Shown here in pieces: positions 9,310 to 17,637 of a stretch of DNA of 39,533 nt; position 1 is the stretch's first letter; every line of letters starts with the position of its first letter. The stretch covers positions 1 to 39,533 of the forward strand of contig CALDOI010000158.1 in the NCBI GenBank assembly GCA_937912115.1, written 5' to 3'. The notes beneath the pieces are model-generated. The model was not told the origin of the DNA. It searched no databases and worked only from the letters and a program-made list of their open reading frames with translations. Position numbers and translations under genes: made by a program. The stretch comes from an uncultured Bacteroidota bacterium. Its GTDB lineage: Bacteria > Bacteroidota > Bacteroidia > Bacteroidales > F082.

Positions 9310-10599
9310 ATGAATAAGAAACCTCGATTAAGTTTTTGGCAAATCTGGAACATGAGTTTTGGATTCCTTGGTATCCAATTTGGATTCGCATTACAAAACG
9401 CTAATGCTTCCAGCATATTATTAACCTTTGGAGCCGATGTGCACCACTTAAGTTGGTTTTGGCTTGTTGCACCGATAACCGGAATGATTGTCCAACCAAT
9501 TGTTGGTTACTTTAGTGACAAAACCTGGAATAGGCTAGGAAGGCGACGCCCCTATTTTTTGGCAGGTGCAATATTAACAAGTACGGCGCTTATACTAATG
9601 CCCAACGCACCTCATCTTGCAACCATGATTGCCCCAATGTTTATTGGTGGTGGAATGCTAATGATTATGGATGCATCCATTAACATTAGTATGGAACCTT
9701 TTAGAGCATTAGTTGCCGACAAACTACCTGATGAGCAGCATGCTCTTGGTTTTTCTATGCAAACCTTACTTATTGGTATTGGAGCAGTTATTGGCTCATG
9801 GCTACCCTATATGTTGGGTAATTGGTTCGGAGTTTCGAAAGAAGCTACTAGCGGACTTGTACCGGATAACGTTACCTATTCATTTTATTTTGGAGCCTTT
9901 GTACTCATAACATCAATAATATGGACCATTGTTTCAACTAAAGAATATCCTCCAGAGTTTTACGATGAAGAAACAGAAGAAGAAGAATTAAAAAACGAGA
10001 AGTTCAGGATACCGCCAAAAATGTGGCAATTACTATTGGTTCAGTTTTTCTCATGGTTTGCACTTTTCTCAATGTGGGTTTATACAACGCCTACAGTTGC
10101 TGAACATTTTTTCGGCACAACCGACCCAAATTCTACTGACTTTAAAGAAGCAGCTAACTGGGTAGGAATACTTTTTGGTGTTTATAACGGCGTGTCAGCA
10201 ATTATCGCATTATCCTTGCCTAAAATTGCCGCAAAAATTGGTCGTAAATACACCCATATGATAGCATTAACACTTGGAGGACTTTCATTTCTTTCATTTG
10301 CAATAATTCCAAATTACCAACTCTTAGTAATACCTATGATTGGAATTGGTATAGCATGGGGAAGTATACTTGCGATGCCATATGCAATGCTCGCAAATTC
10401 AATCCCGGCAAAAAAAATGGGCATGTTCATGGGACTTTTCAACATGTCGATTACTATACCTCAAATTATTAATGGTGTTTTCGGCGGATTAATACTAAAA
10501 TATGTATTTGGAGGAGATTCAATCCTGTCAATTTATATGGCCGGAGTACTCATGATATTAGGTGCTGTTAGCACTCTGTTTATTAAAGACGAATTATAA
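9310..10599 (+). CDS. MFS sugar transporter (SLC45/maltose-sucrose porter-like)
   Basis: A 429-residue polytopic inner-membrane protein with about 12 predicted helices. Between helices 2 and 3 it has the MFS signature loop SDKTWNRLGRRRPYFLAG, and the N-terminus FWQIWNMSFGFLGIQFGFAL is characteristic of bacterial SLC45-like disaccharide porters. An acidic cytoplasmic loop (YDEETEEEELKNEKF) separates the two six-helix halves. It lies 14 bp upstream of the fused phosphoglucomutase/GH65 gene, so the two are surely co-transcribed and the porter probably imports the alpha-linked glucoside cleaved by that enzyme, in symport with protons or sodium. The exact sugar (maltose, trehalose, kojibiose and so on) cannot be read from sequence. 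Confidence 0.87.
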   Translation: MNKKPRLSFWQIWNMSFGFLGIQFGFALQNANASSILLTFGADVHHLSWFWLVAPITGMIVQPIVGYFSDKTWNRLGRRRPYFLAGAILTSTALILMPNAPHLATMIAPMFIGGGMLMIMDASINISMEPFRALVADKLPDEQHALGFSMQTLLIGIGAVIGSWLPYMLGNWFGVSKEATSGLVPDNVTYSFYFGAFVLITSIIWTIVSTKEYPPEFYDEETEEEELKNEKFRIPPKMWQLLLVQFFSWFALFSMWVYTTPTVAEHFFGTTDPNSTDFKEAANWVGILFGVYNGVSAIIALSLPKIAAKIGRKYTHMIALTLGGLSFLSFAIIPNYQLLVIPMIGIGIAWGSILAMPYAMLANSIPAKKMGMFMGLFNMSITIPQIINGVFGGLILKYVFGGDSILSIYMAGVLMILGAVSTLFIKDEL

Positions 10600-10613
10600 A
10601 TCACAATACCATA

Positions 10614-13600
10614 ATGACAAAAAATGCTTTTGATGCCGTTGTATTTGATCTCGATGGCGTTATAACTAAAACTGCAACTACTCACAGTAGAGCATGGAAA
10701 AAAATGTTCGACAACTATCTTCAGGATCGAAGCTCTAAAAACAATGAAGATTTTATTGAATTCACTTCCGATGATTATCTAACTTTTGTTGATGGCAAAC
10801 CCAGATATGAAGGTGTAAAATCATTTTTAGATTCAAGAAATATTAGCTTACCATTTGGCAGTCCAGAAGATAGCACAGAGTTAACCACTGTATGTGGGCT
10901 AGGCAACAGAAAAAACGAAGCTTTTAATGAAGTACTAATAAATGAAGGTGTTGAAGTATATCCTTCAACAGTAAAATTATTGGAACAACTTAAAAAGGAC
11001 AATATCCGGATCGGAGTTGCCTCTTCAAGTAAAAATGCAAAATCAGTATTGGAAGCTGCTGGTTTAATGCATTTTATCGAAACAAGAGTTGATGGAGTTG
11101 TTAGTGCTGAGATTGGTCTTAACGGAAAGCCAGCACCTGATATATTCTTAACTGCAGCTAGTAACCTTGGAGTTGATCCAAACCTGACTATTGTTGTGGA
11201 AGATGCCGTTTCAGGAGTACAAGCCGGGAAAAACGGAAATTTTGGATTAGTACTTGGCCTTGCACGAGAAGAAAATAATGAAGCACTTAAAGCAGCTGGT
11301 GCCGATATTGTTGTTAATGACTTAGAAGAAATAACTCTAGATGAAATTAATGATTGGTTTAAAACTGGTATTGATGATGACAACTGGAAGCTAACTTACA
11401 ATGACTACAATCCTAAAAAGGAAAAATCGCGAGAAGCACTACTTACCGTAGGAAATGGATATACCGGAACGCGTGGAGCCATGGAAGAAACATCTTCCTG
11501 CGACACGAACAACCCCGGAACCTACATCGCCGGATTATATAATCGTTTGATTACAAAAGTAGCTGGTAAAGATATTGAGAACGAAGATTTTGTTTCTGCC
11601 CCAAATTGGCTTTCCATAAGTTTTAAAATTAATGATGAACCTTGGTTCGATCCAAATAATACAACTATTGATCAGGTTACCAGAAGCTTGGATTTTAGAA
11701 CTGGATTATTAACTCGGAGTATGGTTATTCGTGATTCTGAAAATAATAGGACAAAAATTGAATCTCAACGAATTGCCAGTATGGCAAATCCTCATCAGGC
11801 AGCAATAAAATATTGCATTACGCCGCTAAACTATTCTGGGAGTTTGAGTATTTCGAGTAAACTTGACGGCACAATTAAAAACGAAGGTGTTAATAGGTAT
11901 AAGGCACTTAATTCACAACATCTGGAAGCAGTTGATCAGGGAGGTGAATATAATATTTCATGGTTAAAAGTTAGAACAACACAATCTAGGATTGAAATTT
12001 TTGAAGCAGCTAAATTGATTCTTAACAGTAAAAATAATGGATCAAAAAACAACTTTGGTGTTACAACCGATGAAGGAATCGCATACACATACATCGATCA
12101 GCAAGTAGTAGAAGGGAAAACAATTACCATTGAAAAACTTGTAACCATTTATGATAGCAACAATATTGAAGGTGATATCGAAAAAAAGTCTTTTGATGAA
12201 CTTGAAAGAATGTTGTCATTTGATCAAATATTTGAAGAAAGTAAAGTAGCATGGGATACCATCTGGAAAAAAGCTGATATAAAAGTAGCTGGAGACAGAA
12301 TTGCTCAGAAAATGTTGCGTTTGCACATTTATCATTTGATGGTTAGCGCATCACCTCATAACAAATCAATTGACGCAGGTATTACAGCCCGTGGCTTACA
12401 TGGAGAAGCCTATCGTGGACATATATTTTGGGATGAATTATTCATACTTCCATTTTACGATATTCATTTCCCGGAAACGGCAAAATCGATGCTAATGTAT
12501 CGTTATCGGCGACTTAATAAAGCTCGTGAGTATGCAAAAGAATATGGCTATAGAGGTGCTATGTTTCCATGGCAAAGCGGTAGCGATGGAAGGGAAGAAA
12601 CTCAAATTCTACACCTAAATCCGGTAAGTGGTAATTGGGGCGACGACTATAGTTCACTCCAACGACACGTTTCACTCGCAATAGCATATAATATTTGGCA
12701 ATACTTCCATATAACCAATGATATTGAGTTTATGGATTCATATGGTGCTGAAATGTATTTAGAGATTTGTCGCTTTTGGGAAAGCAAAGCTGAATACAAT
12801 AAAACCACCGGGAGATACAGCATTGATAAAGTAATGGGTCCCGATGAGTTCCACGAAAGTTATCCAAATGCAACAGAAGGTGGCATCCGCGACAATGCAT
12901 ATACCAATATAATGACAGCCTGGATGTTTAGTAAAGCTCCTGTTTTACTTGATAGTTTGAGTGAATCTTCGAAAGAAAAATTAGCAGTAAAAATTAATTT
13001 CGAAGATAATGAGCTTATTAATTGGCTTGATATTCAATCGAAACTTAACTTAGTAATAAATGAAGAAGGAATAATCTCACAATATGATGGATACTTTGAA
13101 CTAAAGGAGCTTGATTGGGATTACTATAGAAATAGTTATCCTGATATACATAGATTGGATAGAATACTCAAATCTGAAGGCAAGTCGGCTGATGACTATA
13201 AAGTAGCAAAACAGGCTGATACATTGATGACATATTATAATCTCGAAGACAAAGAAATTAACGAAATTATTTCCAATTTAAATTATAAACTTCCTGATGG
13301 TTATTTAGAGAAGAATCTCAATTACTACCTACAAAGAACTTCACACGGATCAACTTTAAGCAGGGTTGTTCATTCACAACTTGCAAATATTGTTAACGAC
13401 AGGCAACTTAGCTGGGATCTTTACATTGATTCATTAACTTCTGATTATAATGATATCCAAGGCGGTACAACAGCAGAAGGAATTCACGCAGGAGTAATGG
13501 CCGGAACAGTGATGATAGCAATCTCAAATTTTGGTGGAATTGACCTAAGAGGTGAAATTTTGAAAGTTGAACCAAATATGCCCGATCATTGGAAAGAGTT

Positions 13601-13757
13601 GAAATTTACTCTCACCTTTAAAGGAATTAATTTCAGTTTCGAAATAAATAATACTTGTGTAAAAGTGATTACTGATAAAGATGCTGATTTATTCATATTT
13701 GGCAAGAAACATATAATTGAAAAAAATAAAATATTTACTTTTGAACTTGATAGTTAG
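10614..13757 (+). CDS. Fused beta-phosphoglucomutase / GH65 disaccharide phosphorylase
   Basis: A 1047-residue two-enzyme fusion. Residues 1 to about 245 are a HAD-family beta-phosphoglucomutase: AVVFDLDGVITK (nucleophile Asp12, acid/base Asp14), RIGVASSSKNAK, KPAPDIF and VVEDAVSGVQAG. Residues about 255-1047 are a GH65 protein: N-terminal beta-sandwich (GNGYTGTRGAMEE), (alpha/alpha)6 barrel with GHIFWDELFILPFY, the catalytic-acid motif GPDEFHE (Glu745), and TSHGSTLSRVVHSQLA, which fits the phosphate-binding region. Expected chemistry is phosphorolysis of an alpha-glucosyl disaccharide to beta-glucose-1-phosphate, passed to the mutase to make glucose-6-phosphate. After the catalytic Glu there is a longer loop (SYPNATEGGIRDNAYTN) than in classical maltose phosphorylases, so specificity is uncertain. 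No frame break is seen at the junction. Confidence 0.93.
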   Translation: MTKNAFDAVVFDLDGVITKTATTHSRAWKKMFDNYLQDRSSKNNEDFIEFTSDDYLTFVDGKPRYEGVKSFLDSRNISLPFGSPEDSTELTTVCGLGNRKNEAFNEVLINEGVEVYPSTVKLLEQLKKDNIRIGVASSSKNAKSVLEAAGLMHFIETRVDGVVSAEIGLNGKPAPDIFLTAASNLGVDPNLTIVVEDAVSGVQAGKNGNFGLVLGLAREENNEALKAAGADIVVNDLEEITLDEINDWFKTGIDDDNWKLTYNDYNPKKEKSREALLTVGNGYTGTRGAMEETSSCDTNNPGTYIAGLYNRLITKVAGKDIENEDFVSAPNWLSISFKINDEPWFDPNNTTIDQVTRSLDFRTGLLTRSMVIRDSENNRTKIESQRIASMANPHQAAIKYCITPLNYSGSLSISSKLDGTIKNEGVNRYKALNSQHLEAVDQGGEYNISWLKVRTTQSRIEIFEAAKLILNSKNNGSKNNFGVTTDEGIAYTYIDQQVVEGKTITIEKLVTIYDSNNIEGDIEKKSFDELERMLSFDQIFEESKVAWDTIWKKADIKVAGDRIAQKMLRLHIYHLMVSASPHNKSIDAGITARGLHGEAYRGHIFWDELFILPFYDIHFPETAKSMLMYRYRRLNKAREYAKEYGYRGAMFPWQSGSDGREETQILHLNPVSGNWGDDYSSLQRHVSLAIAYNIWQYFHITNDIEFMDSYGAEMYLEICRFWESKAEYNKTTGRYSIDKVMGPDEFHESYPNATEGGIRDNAYTNIMTAWMFSKAPVLLDSLSESSKEKLAVKINFEDNELINWLDIQSKLNLVINEEGIISQYDGYFELKELDWDYYRNSYPDIHRLDRILKSEGKSADDYKVAKQADTLMTYYNLEDKEINEIISNLNYKLPDGYLEKNLNYYLQRTSHGSTLSRVVHSQLANIVNDRQLSWDLYIDSLTSDYNDIQGGTTAEGIHAGVMAGTVMIAISNFGGIDLRGEILKVEPNMPDHWKELKFTLTFKGINFSFEINNTCVKVITDKDADLFIFGKKHIIEKNKIFTFELDS

Positions 13758-13784
13758 TTACTGTTACAAATCTAGCGATAAATA

Positions 13785-13866
13785 GTCCTAACGAGTGTAG
13801 CGAAGAAACTCAACTACTAATTTAAGTATTTAAATCTTTCACTCTTCAAGCAACGCTCAATATGAC
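13785..13866. repeat. Imperfect inverted repeat, MITE-like remnant
   Basis: The arm at 13785-13806 (GTCCTAACGAGTGTAGCGAAGA) and the reverse complement of 13843-13866 (GTCATATTGAGCGTTGCTTGAAGA) agree at 17 of 22 positions with one 2-nt gap. The 36-bp centre is AT-rich and non-coding. It lies between the GH65 gene and the uridine-kinase-like gene. It may be a decayed interspersed repeat; no target-site duplication is obvious. Confidence 0.45.
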
Positions 13867-13938
13867 GAAATAATAAACTGATAACAACAAATGACCAATT
13901 ATCCAATTATCTAACCATCCAATAAACAATATATCATC

Positions 13939-14571
13939 ATGCTCGAAGACGTATTATTAATAGCACAAAAACACCGCGATGCGGCTGACATAATTACAAA
14001 TGAAATTTTAAAGCAAAAAAAGGACAAACTTACTGTTGCCATTTCTGGAGAATCAGGTTCTGGTAAATCAGAATTAACGCATGTGATTGCGAAAAATCTG
14101 CGCAAGCATGGAATATTTGCTAAGCCAATCCATATCGACAATTTTTACAACACCCTACCCCTTGAACGTGCTCGATGGCGCGAAACAAATGGAGTTGAAA
14201 ATGTAGTTGGATTAGGTGAATATCAATGGGATAAAATTTATAGGGTAATTGATGATTTTAAAAATAACAGGAAATCATCGATGCCATGTGTTGATTTGGT
14301 AACTGAACAAATTGATGAACTTACAACTGATTTTAATGGTATTGATATGCTGATAATTGATGGGCTTTATGCTATAAATACCGATGGTGTTGACATAAAA
14401 GTATTTATTGAATTAACATACCACGAAACAAAAAAAGCTCAGTCCGATAGAGGCAAAGAGCCCAACAATCCATTAAGGTGGAGAGTATTAGAGCAGGAAC
14501 ACAAAACAGTTCAATCGATTAAAGACAAAGCAACCATCAAGATTGATAAAGATTATAAGGTTATTCTTTAG
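13939..14571 (+). CDS. Uridine kinase-like P-loop kinase
   Basis: A 210-residue cytoplasmic protein with the Walker A motif SGESGSGKS (Gly37-Ser44), the substrate-side segment AKPIHIDNFYN, a second acidic strand LIIDGLYAIN and an Arg-containing lid (SDRGKEPNNPLRWRVLEQEH). This is the layout of the uridine kinase/phosphoribulokinase family. Classical uridine kinases have a longer nucleoside-binding loop, so the substrate is open; a role in sugar or nucleoside phosphorylation is possible. It follows the GH65 fusion by 181 bp, with a repeat remnant between, so co-transcription is uncertain. It starts with ATG at 13939; an upstream stop limits extension. Confidence 0.75.
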   Translation: MLEDVLLIAQKHRDAADIITNEILKQKKDKLTVAISGESGSGKSELTHVIAKNLRKHGIFAKPIHIDNFYNTLPLERARWRETNGVENVVGLGEYQWDKIYRVIDDFKNNRKSSMPCVDLVTEQIDELTTDFNGIDMLIIDGLYAINTDGVDIKVFIELTYHETKKAQSDRGKEPNNPLRWRVLEQEHKTVQSIKDKATIKIDKDYKVIL

Positions 14572-14682
14572 TTCCCTGGACTACTGTATTTCATGTAACA
14601 GCTTTAATTTATTGTACAATTAGGCTATTACCCTTCATCAGCGCGATCACAAAACTTCTGCCAAATTGACTGTAATATATAC

Positions 14683-14699
14683 TTGGCCTGCCTTTTGAT
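14683..14699 (+). promoter_or_regulatory. Possible sigma-54-like (-24/-12) promoter upstream of grpE
   Basis: TTGGCCTGCCTTTTGAT matches the -24/-12 layout with the -24 GG in place and TTGA instead of TTGC at -12, 47 bp before the grpE ATG. Agreement with the consensus is partial, so this is only a candidate. No CIRCE operator (TTAGCACTC inverted repeat) is visible. Confidence 0.3.
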
Positions 14700-14746
14700 A
14701 TTGCAGTTTTGCAAATTGAATTTGAAAGCAATAAAACTATTAAAAA

Positions 14747-15322
14747 ATGAGTGAAGAAAATATAGAAGACGTAACTTTCGAAAATAACGATGATAAAGCT
14801 TTAAAAGAAGAGGGAGATGAAACAATATCCAACGAAAAACCTCAGAAAAAAAGCAGGAAACTAAAGCTTGAAAAAAAACTTGAAGAGGCAAACGAGAAAT
14901 ACAACGAAATAAATGACAAGTATTTGCGTCTGTATTCAGAATTTGATAATTACCGAAAAAGAACAAATAAAGAACGCCTCGATCTACTTAAAAGTGCATC
15001 GCAAGAAGTTATTATTGACATGCTACCAGTGCTTGACGATTTCGATCGTGCATTAAAGGCCATGGATGACCAGGGAGTTGATGCTGAAACAAAAATGGGT
15101 CTTGAGTTAATTTACAATAAGTTCAATAGTGTTCTTACACAAAAGGGTTTAGAACCAATGAATTCTATTGGCAAAGATTTTGATACTGATTACCATGAGG
15201 CAATTACGAATATCCCTGCACCCTCTGATGACTTGGTAGGTAAAGTAGTTGATGTTATTGAAAGAGGATATTTATTGAATGGCAAAATAATACGATTTGC
15301 CAAGGTTGTAGTTGGTAGCTAG
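14747..15322 (+). CDS. grpE: Nucleotide exchange factor GrpE
   Basis: GrpE drives ADP release from DnaK in the Hsp70 cycle. The 191-residue protein has an acidic, disordered N-terminus, a long coiled coil (about residues 40-90, KLEKKLEEANEKYNEIN) leading into LYSEFDNYRKRTNKER, the GrpE family signature region, and the C-terminal beta-wing with YHEAITNIPAP and DVIERGYLLNGKIIRFAKVVV. dnaJ follows 37 bp downstream, so the two form a co-chaperone operon; dnaK is not in the window. Length and domain order are normal for the family. Confidence 0.97.
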   Translation: MSEENIEDVTFENNDDKALKEEGDETISNEKPQKKSRKLKLEKKLEEANEKYNEINDKYLRLYSEFDNYRKRTNKERLDLLKSASQEVIIDMLPVLDDFDRALKAMDDQGVDAETKMGLELIYNKFNSVLTQKGLEPMNSIGKDFDTDYHEAITNIPAPSDDLVGKVVDVIERGYLLNGKIIRFAKVVVGS

Positions 15323-15359
15323 CCATTAGAACACGAAATTGAAATATTGAAAAATAGTT

Positions 15360-16496
15360 ATGAGTAAAAAAGATTATTACGATGTATTGGGGGTTGGGAA
15401 GAGCGCCTCTGTTGAGGATATAAAGAAGGCATATCGTAAGATGGCAATCAAGTATCATCCGGATAAAAACCCGGATAATGCGGAAGCCGAAGAAATGTTT
15501 AAGGAAGCTGCCGAAGCATATGAAGTTCTAAGCAACCAGGATAAGAGATCGCGTTACGATCAATTCGGGCATGATGGAATGCGAAGTGGTGGAATGGGCG
15601 GCAGTCATATGTCGATGGATGATATATTTAGCCATTTCGGTGATATTTTCGGTGGAGCATTTGGCGGTGGTGGCTTCGGTGGTCAATCAAGCAGAAGGCG
15701 CGTAAATCGAGGTTCTAATCTCAGAGTTAAAGTCAAACTTACATTGGCCGATGTAGCTCATGGAGTTGAAAAGAAAATCAAGCTTAATAAATATATTGGA
15801 TGTGATTCTTGCCATGGTTCAGGTTCCGAAAGAGGTAGTTCTGCTTCAACTTGCCCTACTTGTCATGGTCAGGGACAAGTATCACGAATTACAAATACCT
15901 TTCTTGGTCAAATGCAAACTGCTTCTACTTGTCCGCAATGTGGCGGCAGTGGTGAACAAATAACCAATAAGTGTAACGAATGCCACGGAAATGGTATTGT
16001 TAAAGGTGAAGAGGTTGTTAGCATAAATATACCAGCCGGTGTTGCCGATGGTATGCAATTATCAGTTGGTGGCAAGGGAAATGCCGGAGCACGTGGTGGA
16101 GTTCCGGGAGATTTGATCGTACTAATTGAGGAAAAAGAGGATCCAAATTTAGTGCGTGATGGCAATAACCTACTTTACGATTTATATGTAAACTTTGCGG
16201 ATGCCGCTCTTGGTACAACCAGCGAAATTCCAACAATTGACAGTAAAGCCAGAATTAAAATAGACCCCGGAACTCAGGGAGGTAAAGTATTGCGATTAAA
16301 AGGAAAAGGGATACCCGATGTAAATGGTTATGGAAGGGGCGACTTATTGGTAAATGTTAACATCTGGACACCACGCGATCTTTCAAAAGAAGAAACAGCT
16401 ATGATGGAGACATTGAGAGATTCCAAAAATTTCAAACCAAATCCTACTGCGAAAGACAAAAGTTATTTTGATCGAATGAGGGAATTCTTCTCTTGA
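15360..16496 (+). CDS. dnaJ: Chaperone DnaJ (Hsp40)
   Basis: DnaJ delivers unfolded clients to DnaK and stimulates its ATPase. The 378-residue sequence is a full class I DnaJ: J domain (residues 1-70) with the HPD tripeptide at 33-35, a Gly/Phe-rich linker ([13 protein letters not shown]), a zinc-finger region with four repeats ([32 protein letters not shown]), and the two C-terminal beta domains ([19 protein letters not shown]). It is the second gene of the grpE-dnaJ operon. Two short hairpins lie just beyond its stop. Confidence 0.98.
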   Translation: MSKKDYYDVLGVGKSASVEDIKKAYRKMAIKYHPDKNPDNAEAEEMFKEAAEAYEVLSNQDKRSRYDQFGHDGMRSGGMGGSHMSMDDIFSHFGDIFGGAFGGGGFGGQSSRRRVNRGSNLRVKVKLTLADVAHGVEKKIKLNKYIGCDSCHGSGSERGSSASTCPTCHGQGQVSRITNTFLGQMQTASTCPQCGGSGEQITNKCNECHGNGIVKGEEVVSINIPAGVADGMQLSVGGKGNAGARGGVPGDLIVLIEEKEDPNLVRDGNNLLYDLYVNFADAALGTTSEIPTIDSKARIKIDPGTQGGKVLRLKGKGIPDVNGYGRGDLLVNVNIWTPRDLSKEETAMMETLRDSKNFKPNPTAKDKSYFDRMREFFS

Positions 16497-16513
16497 TTAT
16501 CAAGAGTTTTGCT

Positions 16514-16562
16514 CTTTCGGATTTGTAATCCGAAAGTAATGAGCCTTGGATTTCCAATCCAA
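16514..16562. repeat. Pair of short REP-like palindromes after dnaJ
   Basis: Two perfect hairpins lie side by side: CTTTCGGATT-TGT-AATCCGAAAG (16514-16536, 10-bp stem, 3-nt loop) and TTGGATT-TCC-AATCCAA (16546-16562, 7-bp stem). Both share the core GGATT/AATCC. No T-run follows on either strand, so they do not look like ordinary intrinsic terminators, although they could block exonucleases at the dnaJ 3' end. They resemble the short REP palindromes common in Bacteroidetes genomes. Confidence 0.6.
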
Positions 16563-16656
16563 CTTAATTGACGAAAGTTTTAACATTTTTTTTAAATTAC
16601 TATATTTTTGAAGATGTTACATTTGCACCATTAAATCTTACAACTAATTCCAAACT

Positions 16657-17571
16657 ATGGATAATAATATTGCTCTCCAGGCAATCAATGTATCAAAGAG
16701 TTACGCAAACCATAAAGCTCTTAATAAAGTTAGCATTGAAGTTCCATCTCAAAGTATTTTTGGTCTACTTGGCCCAAATGGAGCTGGTAAAACAACTCTT
16801 ATACGGATCATTAACCTTATCTCGGTAATGGATGAGGGCAGGATATTACTCAATGGCCGTAACATCAGCACAAAAGATATTGCAAATATTGGCTACCTAC
16901 CTGAAGAAAGAGGTCTTTATAAAAAAATGAAAGTTGGCGAACAAGCTGTTTATCTTGCTCAACTAAAAGGGATGTCGAGAAGTGATGCCATGAAACAACT
17001 TAAAATATGGTTCGAGAAATATGAAATAGGCTCATGGTGGAATAAAAAAGTTGAAGAACTATCAAAAGGAATGGCTCAAAAGGTTCAGTTTATTGTTACA
17101 GTATTGCATAAGCCCGATCTGCTTATTTTTGATGAACCCTTTAGTGGATTCGATCCGATAAATGTGAATCTTCTTAAAGATGAAATCCTTCAACTACGAA
17201 ATAATGGGGCTACAATTATTTTCTCAACCCATAATATGGCATCGGTAGAAGAGCTATGTGATAATATTGCTCTGATACATAATAGCCAAACTGTACTTTC
17301 GGGAAAAATTCATGAAATAAAAGATAGTTACAAATCAAATATTTTTGAGGTAGCATATAAGTCTTTAAACGAAATTAGTTTCTCAAATAATAATTATTCT
17401 ATCAACGAAAGCAAGTTAATCCGAAATATCCATTATTCAACAATTAAAATGAATAATGGATCTACTTCAAACGACCTTCTTCAACAGATTATACCACAAG
17501 CAGAAATAATATCTTTCAAAGAAATACTTCCATCAATAAATGATATTTTCATTCAAGAAGTTAGTTCATAA
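16657..17571 (+). CDS. ABC transporter ATP-binding protein (NatA-like)
   Basis: A 304-residue cytoplasmic ATPase. Walker A is GPNGAGKTT (residues 39-47), the Q-loop region is IGYLPEERGLYKKM, the signature is LSKGM (instead of LSGGQ, as is usual in the NatA/YhaQ group), Walker B is LLIFDEPFSGFD and the switch His lies in IIFSTHNMASVEE. A C-terminal region of about 80 residues follows. The paired permease gene starts 66 bp downstream, so together they form a NatAB-type exporter (Na+ or drug efflux in known members). TATTTTTG at 16603-16610 is a fair -7 box for this pair. Confidence 0.92.
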   Translation: MDNNIALQAINVSKSYANHKALNKVSIEVPSQSIFGLLGPNGAGKTTLIRIINLISVMDEGRILLNGRNISTKDIANIGYLPEERGLYKKMKVGEQAVYLAQLKGMSRSDAMKQLKIWFEKYEIGSWWNKKVEELSKGMAQKVQFIVTVLHKPDLLIFDEPFSGFDPINVNLLKDEILQLRNNGATIIFSTHNMASVEELCDNIALIHNSQTVLSGKIHEIKDSYKSNIFEVAYKSLNEISFSNNNYSINESKLIRNIHYSTIKMNNGSTSNDLLQQIIPQAEIISFKEILPSINDIFIQEVSS

Positions 17572-17594
17572 ATGAACGTTCTTAATTTATATCA

Positions 17595-17626
17595 CAATCG
17601 AACAATTGAACAATCGAACAATTGAA
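17595..17626. repeat. Perfect 16-bp tandem duplication
   Basis: CAATCGAACAATTGAA occurs twice in direct succession (17595-17610 and 17611-17626) in the 66-bp gap between the ABC ATPase and permease genes. It is non-coding and probably arose by slippage. An effect on the spacing between the two cistrons is possible but not shown. Confidence 0.8.
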
Positions 17627-17637
17627 ACAAATAACAG

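Noticed and set aside
13890-13925. Repeated CCAATTATC-like words before the kinase-like gene
   Set aside because: Copies are short and irregular; no unit, spacing or symmetry that would support a CRISPR or an operator array.
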